Source: Lytechinus variegatus
Lineage: Eukaryota > Echinodermata > Echinoidea > Temnopleuroida > Toxopneustidae
DNA length: 64,000 nt
Reading direction: 5' to 3'
Assembly (NCBI RefSeq): GCF_018143015.1
Contig: NC_054747.1
Span: 34,732,733 to 34,796,732, forward strand
Part shown: positions 1 to 10,295 of the stretch, piece by piece
Layout of the letters: each line of letters begins with the position of its first letter
Numbering within the stretch: position 1 is the stretch's first letter
Notes under the pieces: model-generated
The model's database searches: none
Seen by the model: the letters and a program-made list of their open reading frames with translations, nothing else
Told to the model about the DNA's origin: nothing
Made by a program: the position numbers and the translations under genes

Positions 1-728
1 CACCCACAATCAGAGTCCACTTAAACATCATCGTGACCATATTGACGAGTAATTTTGGTGTAATTTCAATCTCAGATGATCCAATATAATTCCGAATGTG
101 CAAATGCGATGTAAAACCGGAGAATTGAAGGATTATGTGCAGAGCGCTTCATATCAAAACCTCGATAGCCTGTCCCATTTCTATATTATGTGGCGCGCAA
201 ACATGGACAATTTGTTTCGCTTTTCAGCGGGGAATCCCCATCGCGTCCATTCGCGATGTCATACGACCTCACAAATGACCTGCCTTGTGTCAAACGCACT
301 CCGTGCAGGGGAAAATATTTATTTGATAAAGCAAGCGAGCCGTCTGCCCAGATTTTGATAAATATCAAATTAAGCTGTGTTGATGAATAGGCCTATACTG
401 CTACAAAAATACTTGTTATTATGCAGGGCTGGACTTTGTACGAAACGATGCGCACGTGTATATTTCTATTAGTCTATTCGTTCTACATTGTCTGTTTAGG
501 AAATTCCTTTCACAATTGCATACACACATATAGACAGAGTGACATAAATTATTAGTACCGGTAGGAGGAAGACCACATATGCAGTAGGATATTTTATCTT
601 GAAATAGAATATGTACATTGCAAATTCAGCGAATGATTCATTATTCAATAATTCAAGTATTAATTGGTATGTGATTCCTCAGCCCAAAATACAGAACAGA
701 TCTGAATTAACTAAGGCTGGTGGTGGAA
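1..728. other. Gene-free AT-rich sequence
   Basis: I see no exon with credible splice sites and no recognisable repeat in this stretch. Short open frames here lack any family resemblance. The end of the stretch abuts the G-rich terminus of the foldback element that begins at 729. Confidence 0.5.
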
Positions 729-1266
729 CCCGGGGGGGGGGCACTTACATTTACGATCGCGAGTGGAAACCATGCGCGACCAAAAAAACACGTTAAAAGG
801 ATGTCTTTTTCAAGATAGGGCACGTTACGTACGTAACGTGATAAGGGTGTCAAAAACCCAAAAATAATGAAAAAAAAGTATTTGTTTCGCTAGGAAAGCT
901 ACGTGTTTGGGGTCAAATTTGCGGAGATGATAAAACAAAATCAAAATGTTTTATAAAGGATGTTCTTTTTGTCCCAACACTACGTGTTTAGAATCCGAAT
1001 TGCGCGAGGTAATTTGGGGCCGTATACTAAACCAAATGGTGTGTGAAGGTAAAACCGACGACCTACAGACCCGTGACATAACAAGAAAATATCGCTGTAC
1101 TTGTTCGGGGGTTCATTTCAGGGAATACTTGCCAAGAGTATCGTTTTGTTTCCAATACGTGTTAAGGGTAGGGTTTCACACGCCAATACTTAAGGGTGCA
1201 TTTTCAGAATATGGGAAATACGTGTTTAGGGTGCATTTCGATGGTCGTGCATGGTATCCACCCGTT

Positions 1267-1274
1267 AATGGAAG
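1267..1274. repeat. Left 8-bp target-site duplication (AATGGAAG)
   Basis: Identical to 7748-7755 on the far side of the 6.47-kb element. Joining the two flanks at this octamer restores the right terminus of the foldback element, which supports insertion into it. Confidence 0.7.
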
Positions 1275-1699
1275 CAGGCGCGGATCCAGGATTTCGTAGG
1301 GAGGGGGGCCCAAATTCGACCTGATTTTGGCGCCCCTGTGTACTTTTCGGAAAAATGGCGGCCCCTCCCTCCCCCAGGCAATCATAAGTGCGTTAAATGC
1401 ATGTTAAATTATCTTATTTCATAGGCACATGAATCAGGGGCAGATCCAGCCTTCGCCAATAAAGGGCCCAGAATTTTTGTTTAGCCATAATTTCCCCGAT
1501 CGGCCGCTCGAAGATGTTTTTTTTTTCGTTTGTTTATTTGAAGGGTTCTTTAAGTTCTTTTTTAAGTCAATATAAATGTTTTAAAAAATCAACATAAATG
1601 TATAATATCATAATCCTTATTTTATAATGCCTGCGCAAAGTTTGAAAATTTTTTTTTTAAATTTTGTATTTTTTCCTAAAAATTGTAAATTCTGAAAAA

Positions 1700-4600
1700 A
1701 AAGCAATAATTACTGCGAACGCAAAGCGCTAGTAGAAATTTTTGATACACGTTTTGAACCGATCGAAAGGTTAAAGGCCTACCAGTCCTGTTAAAGATTG
1801 CATACAGTTAGCTATGAAGACGTTATATATTTCAACAATCAAATAATGCGAGCGCGAAGCGCGATCTTAAAAATTTTGACATTTTCTCCATAAAGAATGG
1901 AAAATTTTAAATTATTTTGTAATCATGAACACGATAGCTATACAGTATAACTAAACAATTGATGCGAGCGCGAAGTGCAAGCGGAAAAAATTAGAATTAG
2001 ACCTAAAACGGGACACTCTATTCATGTTTCCTAAATCATGAAAAAGATGAGTAACAGGGGATCTTCCTACATTAATAATGCGAGCGCAAAGCGCGAGCAG
2101 AAAATGTTTGTATACGTTTTGAACTGATCAAAAAGTTCCTTTTAAGGACTGCTTGCATTTAGCCATGAAGACATTAGATATTTCATCAATCAAATAATGT
2201 GAGCGCGAAGCGCGAGCTAAAATTTTTTGACATTTCTACATAAAGAATGGAAAACTTTGATACAATATACTTAATTACAGAAAAAAAAAAAATTCGAATC
2301 TGTACTGATTCCCAATATTTATCACACACAAATCCATTATTCTATAAACTAAAGACTCTAACAGTATTTGACATAAATACACTTCAAAGTTTACTACTTA
2401 TGTTTAAGTACGTTATAACATGCTCCCACCTACTTTCATTCCACAATTTTTATTACCTGAATACATCTATTCATTCATACTCTGCCTGTAACTCTTCAAA
2501 ATTCCATTTAATCAACCCCAAACTGCTTATTGCGCAGAGATCCATATGACACCATGATCCAGATTTGTGGAACTCTCTACCAGCAGAGTCTGTAAAACAA
2601 ACTTCGTCTCTTCATTCATTTAAGACAAACGTTAAATCTATGTTATTTTTAGAATATTTGAAGTAAAATTTTTGTGTCGTATCCTTTTTATCGTGAATTT
2701 ATTCCTCCTTCGATTTAGTTATTACCAATATCTTCATCATGACTACCATCATCTCCATGGCCTTCATCATCATCATCATATCACCGTCACCCTCAGCTTT
2801 ATCATCTTCATTTTTATGCTATAATATTGCATGAATTCATGTTTCGTATTTAAAAATAAATGCCAATTCTGCTTTATAAATGTATTAATTCAATTAGTAT
2901 AAGTTTGGGATTGTCGTTTTTTCAAGCAATTTGCTTATGATGACAATCCTTCTGCAAATTGTGAATATCATATAGTTTATCATTTTTGTCTAGAATTATT
3001 TTTTCAGTACTCTATTTATGATTGATGCCAAAAATGCTAACATATTATGTTTATTATGTTGTGAAAAATGTATTATACGAATGTTATGGATGCAGAAGAA
3101 AATAATAAATCAAGTCAAATTCTAGATTTAGACCTAGAACGGGACACTCTATTCATGTTTCCTAAATCATGAAAAAAAATGAGTAAGAGGGGATCTTCCT
3201 ACATTAATAATGCGAGCGCAAAGCACGAGCAGAAAATGTTTGTATACGTTTGGAACTGATCGAAAAGTGCCTTTTAAGGACTGCTTGCATTTAGCCATGA
3301 AGACATTACATATTTCATCAATCAAATAATGCGAGCGCGAAGAGCGAGCTGAAAATTTTGACATTTCTACATAAAGAATGAATAACTTTAATCAGTTTTT
3401 GTAATCATGAACAAGATAGCTATATAACTAAACAATTGATGCGAGCGGAACTATTCTAGATTTAGACCTAGAACGGGACACTATTCATGTTTCCTAAATC
3501 ATGAAAAAGATGAGTAAGAGGGATCTTCCTACATTAATAATGCGAGCGCAAAGCACGAGCAGAAAATGTTTGTATACGTTTAGAACTGATCGAAAAGTGC
3601 CTTTTAGGGACTGCTTGCATTTAGCCATGAAGACATTAGATATTTCATCGATAAAAAAATGCGAGCGCGAAGCGCGAGCTGAAAATTTTTGACATTTCTA
3701 CATAAAGAATGGAAAACTTTAATCAGTTTTTTTAATCATGAACAAGATAGCTATATAAATAAACAATTGATGCGAGCGGAAAATTTTAGTTTTAGACCTA
3801 GAACGGGACACTATTCATTTCAAGACATTAGATATTTCATCAATCAAATAATGCGAGCGCGAAGCGCGAGCTGAAAATTTTTGACATTTCTACATAAAGA
3901 ATGGAAAACTTTAATCAGTTTTTGTAATCATGAACAAGATAGCTATATAACCAAACAATTGATGCGAGCGCGAAGTGCGTGCGGAAAATTTTAGTTTTAG
4001 ACCTAAAACGGGACACTATTCATTTCAAGACATTAGATATTTCATTCATCAATCAAATAATGCGAGCGCGAAGCGCGAACTGAAAATTTTGGCATTTCTA
4101 CATGTAAATAAAGAATGGATAACTTTAATCAGTTTTGTAATCATGATCAAGATAGCTTTATAACTTAACAATTGATGCGAGCAGAAAAATTCTAGATTGA
4201 GACCTAGAACGGGACACTATTCATGTTTCCTAAATCATGAAAAAGATGAGCAAGAGGGGATCTTCCTACATTAATAATGCAAGCGCAAAGCGCGATTAGA
4301 AAATGTTTGTATACGTTTTGAACTGATCGAAAAGTGCCTTTAAAGTGCTGCTTGCATTTAGCCATGAAGACTTTACATATTTCACAATCAATTTATGCGA
4401 GCGCGAAACGCGAGCGTAAACAAAACCGAGATTTCAACCTTGTACGGGATACTCTATTCATGTTTTGTAAATCATGAAAGGGATGAGAAAGGGGATCTTC
4501 TTACATTAATAATACGAGCACAAAGGGCGAGCAGATTTTTTTTTATATTGTGATCTGAAACTGGATAACTGAATGAAAATGCCCGGGCGTGTTTCAGATT

Positions 4601-4930
4601 AAGACCTAGAATCTAGGCATTCTAAACAATCTTTTATCATGAAAATAAAAGCGAGCGCGAAACGCGAGCTTAAAATATTTGATATTCCGATCTGATATTT
4701 CAAACACTTTGTAGGAAACTTGTAAGGTGGATATAAATCGCATTTGATAAAGAGCTGATATGTTTCATTATTACTTTAATTTTGAGACATAGGACCTTGA
4801 CATCCTTAGGACATGTTATCATATGAATATGATGACTATATATCTTCCTATTCATCTTGCTAAGCGCGAGATCAAACAAAAGTGACAATTTAATTATTAA
4901 ATTGATATCTTAGTATAATGCATAATGAGG
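1700..4930. repeat. Satellite array with GCGAGCGCGAAGCGC cores
   Basis: Units of a composite repeat of roughly 350 bp recur, each with up to three near-palindromic cores of the type GCGAGCGCGAAGCGCGAGC. The cores are separated by conserved AT-rich spacers, for example ones containing GACCTAGAACGGGACACT, GGATCTTCCTACATTAATAA and GCATTTAGCCATGAAGAC. Copies are best between 3100 and 4450 and decay at both ends. A LINE fragment interrupts the array at about 2290-3110. Open frames in this region are repeat artefacts. Confidence 0.8.
2290..3110 (+). mobile_element. 3' end of a CR1/L2-type LINE (reverse transcriptase C-terminus)
   Basis: One reading frame from about 2296 to 2666 matches the C-terminal region of non-LTR retrotransposon ORF2. 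It starts with a TNPLFYKLKTL segment and continues, in the same frame, through an in-frame stop (TGA, 2547-2549) to DPDLWNSLP and then SSLHSFKTNVKSMLF, ending at TAA 2664-2666. The WNSLP motif followed by a FK...K helix is the usual end of these polymerases. About 440 bp of AT-rich 3' sequence with CAT-type repeats follows. The copy is 5'-truncated and dead. It sits inside the GCGAGC satellite and replaces part of one unit. Family assignment beyond the LINE class is a guess. Confidence 0.7.
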
Positions 4931-4959
4931 GCGCGGAATCTGATGATATTATGGCCTGA

Positions 4960-5135
4960 ACACTGCACCCCTAAATTTCAAATTGAACCCCTAGGGATGC
5001 AATTTTGAACCCACATGGTGCAAAAATGAACCCCAACCGCAGGATTCAATTTTTGAACCCCAAATCAGGGGTCAATTTTGAACCCATAGGGTGCTGATTT
5101 TGCATCAACCTTTCGGGGTTAAATTTTCTGAACCT
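4960..5135. repeat. Degenerate short tandem repeat (TTGAACCCC-type)
   Basis: A word close to TTTGAACCCCTAGGG recurs about six times at 25-35 bp spacing. It is non-coding. Confidence 0.6.
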
Positions 5136-5211
5136 TTTTTTCTTAGTGTGTGCAAGTAAACTTCAAAATTTCTGTAAATAATATCTATCAATATATCCAT
5201 CAGTGTTGTAG

Positions 5212-5345
5212 TCAAGGCTGAAACCTCCAAGGCCAAGGCTTTAATACCCAAGACCAAGGCTTCAATCCCCAAGGCCAAGGCCAAGGCATGGAAACCCAAG
5301 GCCTAAAAACCTCAAGGCCAAGGCATTTCAAACTTTCAATATATG
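5212..5345. repeat. CCAAGGC minisatellite
   Basis: The word CCAAGGC or AAGGCCAAGGC repeats more than ten times. Long open frames through it on both strands are explained by the repeat. Confidence 0.7.
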
Positions 5346-5369
5346 GGACAATGAGCCAACAACAAGGCG

Positions 5370-6815
5370 GCAGTTCGAATATCAGTTTCGCGCCCCTACA
5401 TGTAGGTCGATCATCAATTTGGCCCCCCCCCGTTCGAACATCGATCGGCCCCAGTTCGAACATCATTTTGGCATCCCTTCGAACTCGATTTGCCTTCCCT
5501 AGTTCCAATATAATTTCGCCCCCCCCCTAGCTCGAGTATCAATTTGGCGCCCCCTAGTTTGAACATCAATTCGGCGCCCCCTAGTTTGAGTATCAATTTG
5601 GCGCCCCCTACCGCGAATATCGATTCGGCCCCCCTCCCAAGTTCGAGTATCAATTTGGTGCCCCCACTTCGAACATTATTTCGGCGCCCTCCTAGTTCGA
5701 ATATCAGTTCGGCGCCCCTACATGTAGGTCAATCATCATTTTGCCCCCCCCCCCCCCCCTGTTCGAACATCAATTCGGCCCCCAGTTCGAACATCATTTT
5801 GGCATACCTTCGAACTCAATTTGCCTTCCCTAGTTAGAATATCATTTCGCCCCCCTAGTTCGAGTATCAATTTTGCGCCCCCCCCCCTAGTTTGAACATC
5901 AATTCGGCGCCCCCTAGTTTGAGTATCAATTTGGCGCCCCCTACCTCGAACCTCGATTCGGCCTCCCTCCCTTGTTCGAGTATCATTTCGGCGCCCTCCT
6001 AGTTCGAATATCAATTCGGCGCCCCTACATGTAGGTCCAACATTAATTTGGCGCCCCTACATGTAGGTCGATCATCAATTCGCCCCCCCGTTCGAACATA
6101 AATTCGGCCCCCAGTTGGAACATCATTTTGGCATCCCTTCGAACTCAATTTGCCTTCCCTAGTTCGAATCGCCCCCCCCCCCCCTAGCTCGAGTATCAAT
6201 TTTGCGCCCCCCTAGTTCGAACATAATTTTAACATCCCTTCGAACATCATTTCGGCGCCCTCCAAGATCGAATATCAATTCGGCGCCCTACATGTAGGTC
6301 CAACATCAATTTGGCGCCCCTACATGTAGGTCGATCATCAATTCGGCGCCCCTACATGTAGGTCGATCACCAATTCGGCCCCCCCCCCCGTTCGAACATA
6401 AATTCGGCCCCCAGTTCGAACATCATTTTGGCATCCCTTCGAACTCAATTTGCCTTCCCTAGTTCGAATATCATTCCCCCTAGCTCGAGTATCAATTTTG
6501 CACCCCCTAGTTTGAACATCGATTCGGCCCCCCCCCCCCAGAGCTCGAACATCGATTCGGCCCCCTCCCAGTTCGAACATCATTTCGGCGCCCTAGCTCG
6601 AGTATCAATTTGGCCCCCCTAGTTCGAATACCATTTCGCCCCCCTCGCTCGAGTATCAATTTGGCGCCCCCTAGTTCCAACATCAATTTGGCGACCCTAC
6701 GTCGACCATCAATTCGCCCCCCCCCCCCCCTTCAAACATCAATTCTGCCCCCAGTTTGAACAGCATTTTGACATTCCTTCGAACATCATTTCAGCGCCCT
6801 TTTGGTTCGAACATC
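5370..6815. repeat. TTCGAA satellite with higher-order structure
   Basis: Roughly 50 degenerate units of 25-28 bp, close to TAGTTCGAATATCAATTCGG plus a C-rich tail, run head to tail. A larger module recurs around 5390, 5720, 6030-6070 and 6290-6360, a period of about 320 bp. It contains CCTACATGTAGGTCGATC followed by TTTTGGCATCCCTTCGAACT. This shows amplification of multi-unit blocks on top of the basic repeat. Several long frames here are artefacts of the 27-bp period. Confidence 0.8.
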
Positions 6816-6816
6816 A

Positions 6817-7693
6817 TTTTCTTTCCTCCTCTTCCTCTTTTTTCTTCTCGTCCTTCTCCTCTTCCTCTCCCCTTTCTTCTCTTCTTTCCCCCTTTCTCTC
6901 TCTTTTTTTCTTCTCTTTCTTCCATCTTCCTCTTTCTTCTCCTTTTCCCCTCTTCCTCTCTCTTTTCCCCCCTCTTCCTCTTTTTTTCCCCTCCCTCCCT
7001 TTTCTTCTCTTCCTTCCCCCTCTTCCTTTTTTTCTCTTTCTTTCCCCTCTTCTTTCCCCCTTTTTTCCTTTTCTTTCCCCTCTTCCTTTCCCCTTTTCTC
7101 CCCCTTCTCTCTCTTTTTTCCTCTTCTTTCTTCCCCCTCTTCCTCTCTTTCCTTTTTTCTCCTTTTCCCCTCTTCCTCTCTCCCCCCTCTTCCTCTTTTT
7201 TCTTCTCCCTCCCACTCCTTTTTCTTCTCTTCCTTCCCCCTTTTCCTCTTTTTTCTCTTTCTTTCCCCTCTTTTCTCCTCTTCTTTCTTTCCCCTCTCTT
7301 TTTTTCTTCTCTTCTTTCCTCTCTCTCCCTCCCCTTTCTTTCTTCTCTTCCTCCTTTTCTTTTCTCTTTTTCTTCTCTTCCTTTCCCCTCTTCCCCTCTT
7401 TCTCTTTTTTTCTCCTTTTCTTCCTCTCTTTTTCCTTCTCTTTCTTTCCCTTTTCCTCTCTCTTTTCCTTCCCTTCCTTCCCCCTCTTCCTTTTCTCCTT
7501 TTTCCCCCCTTTTCTCTCTCTTTTTTCCCTCTTCTTTTCCTCCTCTCCCCTCTCTCTTTTCCCTTTTTCTTTTCCCCCCTTTTCCTCTCTTTTCCCCCTT
7601 TTCCTCTCTTTTTTCTTCCCTTCTTCCTTTCTTCTTTTTTCTTTTCTTTCCCCTCTTCCCCTCTTTTTCTCTTCTTTCCCTCTCTCTTTTTTT
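6817..7693. repeat. 877-bp nearly pure pyrimidine tract
   Basis: Only three purines (6850 G, 6924 A, 7214 A) interrupt 877 bases of C and T on the plus strand. The run is a mix of CTTCC, CCCCTTTT and TCTCTT words without one fixed period. It ends 40 bp from the right terminus of the hAT-like element. It can form triplex (H-) DNA in principle. Frames of about 300 residues on both strands are compositional only. Confidence 0.85.
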
Positions 7694-7747
7694 AGCCGAA
7701 GGGGGGGGCCAAGGCCCCCTCGGCCCCCCCCCATGGATCCGCGCCTG

Positions 7748-7755
7748 AATGGAAG
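7748..7755. repeat. Right 8-bp target-site duplication (AATGGAAG)
   Basis: Matches 1267-1274 exactly and directly follows the terminal CTG of the right inverted repeat. Confidence 0.7.
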
Positions 7756-7789
7756 TGCCCCCCCCCCTCGGGGGGGAGTGGAATGATTA

Positions 7790-8441
7790 AGTGAGGCCGG
7801 TAGGTAAATTTAGTGTGAAAAAGTATTACAAATTGGGAGCTACACAATTTTTCATTGTGTCGTACCACTTATTGACAAATACTCATACTCGATGCAATCT
7901 GTGTAAAATCATAAGAAATAGTGGCTCAGTGGTTTAGCGTCCTCCTCTTGAACAAGAGTTAATTGGTTCAATCCTTAGCCATGGCATACCAAAGACCTTA
8001 TATGATTTCTTGCCTGACGCTCGACAGCACATGGAGAAGAGTCATAACAATCATGACAATATGTTACAGTTATGCAGGGGCGCTGGTAATTCATTTCGTA
8101 GGTACGTTATTGTTGATACAGGTAAAATTATTTATTCTTAAGGCTAAAGGCATTATTATTGAGTGTGATTTGATTCAATCTTTAGAAGAAATACAAAGTT
8201 ACTGTTATTATGAACATAATATTTGTCTGTCATGATAAATCAAATTGTGACTTCGCGTTATCATTGGATCTCTCATTTTTGCGAACAAAAATTGGCACGA
8301 TGTTGATTTTGTGTAAGCATGCAAAGGCTATTGAATGCATAACCTATTAAATTAAACCTGTTAAGTGCCTAAATATGATTTTTAATGGGTTTTTTTTTTA
8401 ATCGAAATCGATTCGTTGTAGGTAATATAGACTTTACTTAT
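7790..8441. other. AT-rich sequence with a SINE-like head at 7921-7985
   Basis: At 7921-7985 a tRNA-like stretch has a box A-like TGGCTCAGTGGTTTAGCG and a box B-like GGTTCAATCC, as in tRNA-derived SINEs on the plus strand. The remainder shows no gene. Confidence 0.45.
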
Positions 8442-8610
8442 CAGGGGTCGCGGAAACAGGGAAGGGGGTAGGCTTGGTGGAATTCCGCCCCCCCCCCCCT
8501 CCCACATTGGTTTCCCAAACCGTATATAAAACAAAAAAAATAACATCTGAGTGTGATTTTTTCAATGGTCAGCCCCCTCCCCCACTTTCAAAACCGTTCC
8601 GCGGTTCCTG
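8442..8610. mobile_element. Small TIR element (CAGGGGTCGCGGAA type)
   Basis: The left end CAGGGGTCGCGGAAACAGG is matched by the reverse complement of the right end, CAGGAACCGCGGAACGG. C-rich runs lie inside. A related right half recurs at about 29645-29749. The flanking octamers do not match, so the target duplication has decayed or the ends are misplaced. Confidence 0.5.
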
Positions 8611-10177
8611 TTCTATAAGTCAAGTCCCGTAACTTGCTGACGGATCCCACATACACACTCTTTACTCCTCCATTTATTTCATAAGCAAGGCGGTGTGCAA
8701 CAGGAAGGAATCGTCACCTGATAATTATAGACGGTATACTCTCTGACAAAGGATTAGTATTATTTTGCTATTAATCCAGTTTGGGGGATAACAGTTATCA
8801 ATTTCGATAAGAAATTACAAACTACACGACAATACAGAGAGATACATCAAATAACAACCCAAGGTGTTATTCATAACTGATATAACTGATATAATTTATT
8901 ATTATTATTATTTGAAATAAACAAATGGAAAACTATGACCTGGTAACGAAAGAGCCTTTGAAGAATATTGCTTGCAAATGAGATTCCAAGTACAGTATAA
9001 TAATTTTGTAACAAATTTTCCAGGAAAAATAAGCACATGAAATAATAATGTCCGAAAAAGAATAATTTTACAATTCTACAATAAATTGAGGTCACTCAAA
9101 TAATACACCACCTTAATCCCATTGTATTAAGTCTGATTCGCCGTCAAAATGTATGTTTGTGTTTATTTGAAAAATCGTATTAAAGCCCTAAAATTTGAGT
9201 TCAACACAATTGCATTATAGTTCAGTATGAACAGAAGTAAGAAACATAACATCATCAAAAATATATTATTATTTTCCTTTTATGAATGGATATTTTAACA
9301 TTATTCATAATTTTGCCGTAATGTCTATGTGGTATTTTACTGGTAATATAATTTGGGGGAGGGGAATGATTATGTAAATACTCATGTCCTATAACGTACT
9401 CCACTAACTAAATACAAAACCAAATATTCGAATTTACGATTTAGTACTATATGATTGCTCTCTGATCCATTATACATGTTATATGTGTTTTCCTTTGCAA
9501 TACATTTAAAAATTCATAAAAATATTAAAAAACTATGTGATAAGCCTTTTTTCAATGCATTACAATTGAATTTCTTTGCATATAATATACAGTTAAACAA
9601 AATAAAGACTTATATTTCAAAATCTTTTGTGAGTAATGAGTTAATTACTCCGGCATGCATTTCTGGCTCACAATGAAGTGTAGGCGTATATTAGCCCCAC
9701 TCCCTTGACTTATATTACATCAATTCAAACACATGAAAATGGTTGACATTAATATACAAATGAACAATTCTGCAAGCATTAAAAAGAGCTATGAAATAAA
9801 TATGAATATATTATATAGGGTATTTTACAGTATATATTTTTACTACATTGTACATGAAATAATTGTTGACAATTGTTCGCAAAACATTGATTGGAATTAG
9901 CATCTAGAATACTTCAAACCGAACTTTATGGACTGCTTGTTGTCAATTTACTCATCAAGTGGAGATCACTTTAATCCTACAGTGACCGAAATAATGTCCA
10001 AATACCATAATCTCCAATAAAACGAGGAGAAAAAATTATCAATAAGGTATTAACTTCATTGCAATAAAATTAGATTCTTTGGTATATTTTCTTTGGCATT
10101 GATGTAGAAGTAGGAATAGATATTTGGACGAAGATTTTAGTCTCAGGTTAATGTACAAGAATATACGACTCGATGTG
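8611..10177. other. AT-rich sequence, possible 3' UTR of the receptor gene
   Basis: No exon or clear repeat is visible. It lies directly downstream of the minus-strand stop at 10296, so part of it may be transcribed as 3' UTR. Several TTTATT words, the reverse complement of AATAAA, occur between about 8890 and 9160, but none can be chosen with confidence. Confidence 0.4.
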
Positions 10178-10181
10178 TTAA

Positions 10182-10240
10182 CCCACCGACTACTAAATTT
10201 CTAACCCCTAAAAGTACACCCTGCTCCAGTAGTCAAGCGG
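10182..10240. mobile_element. 59-bp TTAA-bounded micro-element
   Basis: TTAA at 10178-10181 and 10241-10244 bounds 59 bp that begin CCCACCGACTAC and end GTAGTCAAGCGG, giving an imperfect inverted repeat. It shares CCTGCTCCAGTA and a TAAGTACAC-like core with two elements at 43770-43918. TTAA boundaries suggest piggyBac-type mobilisation. Confidence 0.45.
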
Positions 10241-10295
10241 TTAACATTCTATTCATCTGTCTCTATCAGGAAAAAAAATATTGTCGGGGCCATCA

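Larger units (their letters stand above)
1275..7747. mobile_element. hAT-like non-autonomous composite DNA transposon, 6.47 kb
   Basis: The ends are perfect 14-bp inverted repeats, CAGGCGCGGATCCA at 1275-1288 and TGGATCCGCGCCTG at 7734-7747. They are flanked by the same octamer, AATGGAAG, at 1267-1274 and 7748-7755. A CAG-start inverted repeat plus an 8-bp target duplication is the hallmark of the hAT superfamily. No transposase frame is visible inside. The cargo is repeats: a GCGAGC satellite with a LINE fragment in it, two degenerate minisatellites, a TTCGAA satellite and a homopyrimidine tract next to the right end. A second hAT-like terminus (CAGGGGCAGATCCAG) near 1436 suggests an older nested end. 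The perfect target duplication argues for a single insertion event of the whole block, or growth of the satellites after insertion. Confidence 0.7.
729..7776. mobile_element. Foldback (TIR) DNA element, split by a later insertion
   Basis: The left arm (729-1274) begins with a G-rich run followed by GCACTTACATTTACG and then GTGGAAACCATGCGCGACC. The reverse complement of the right end, made up of 1225-1266 plus 7748-7776, reads as a G-rich run, GCACTTCCATTAACG and GTGGATACCATGCACGACC. The two ends are therefore inverted repeats of about 50 bp. The interior repeats words such as TACGTGTTTAGGGT. The element was about 0.57 kb before the 6.47-kb insertion at 1275-7747 split it. The outer target duplication is not clear and the superfamily is unknown. 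Confidence 0.6.

Noticed and set aside
5370-6815. Regular repeats with spacers resembling a CRISPR array
   Set aside because: Units are head-to-tail and diverged with no distinct spacers, and the genome is eukaryotic; it is a satellite.
6756-7748. Open frames of about 300 residues on both strands
   Set aside because: They lie in a nearly pure pyrimidine tract; only Phe/Leu/Ser/Pro or Lys/Arg/Glu/Gly codons occur and both strands are equally open, so composition alone explains them.
8434-8618. 8-bp duplication around the CAGGGGTCGCGGAA element
   Set aside because: The flanking octamers TTACTTAT and TTCTATAA do not match well enough.
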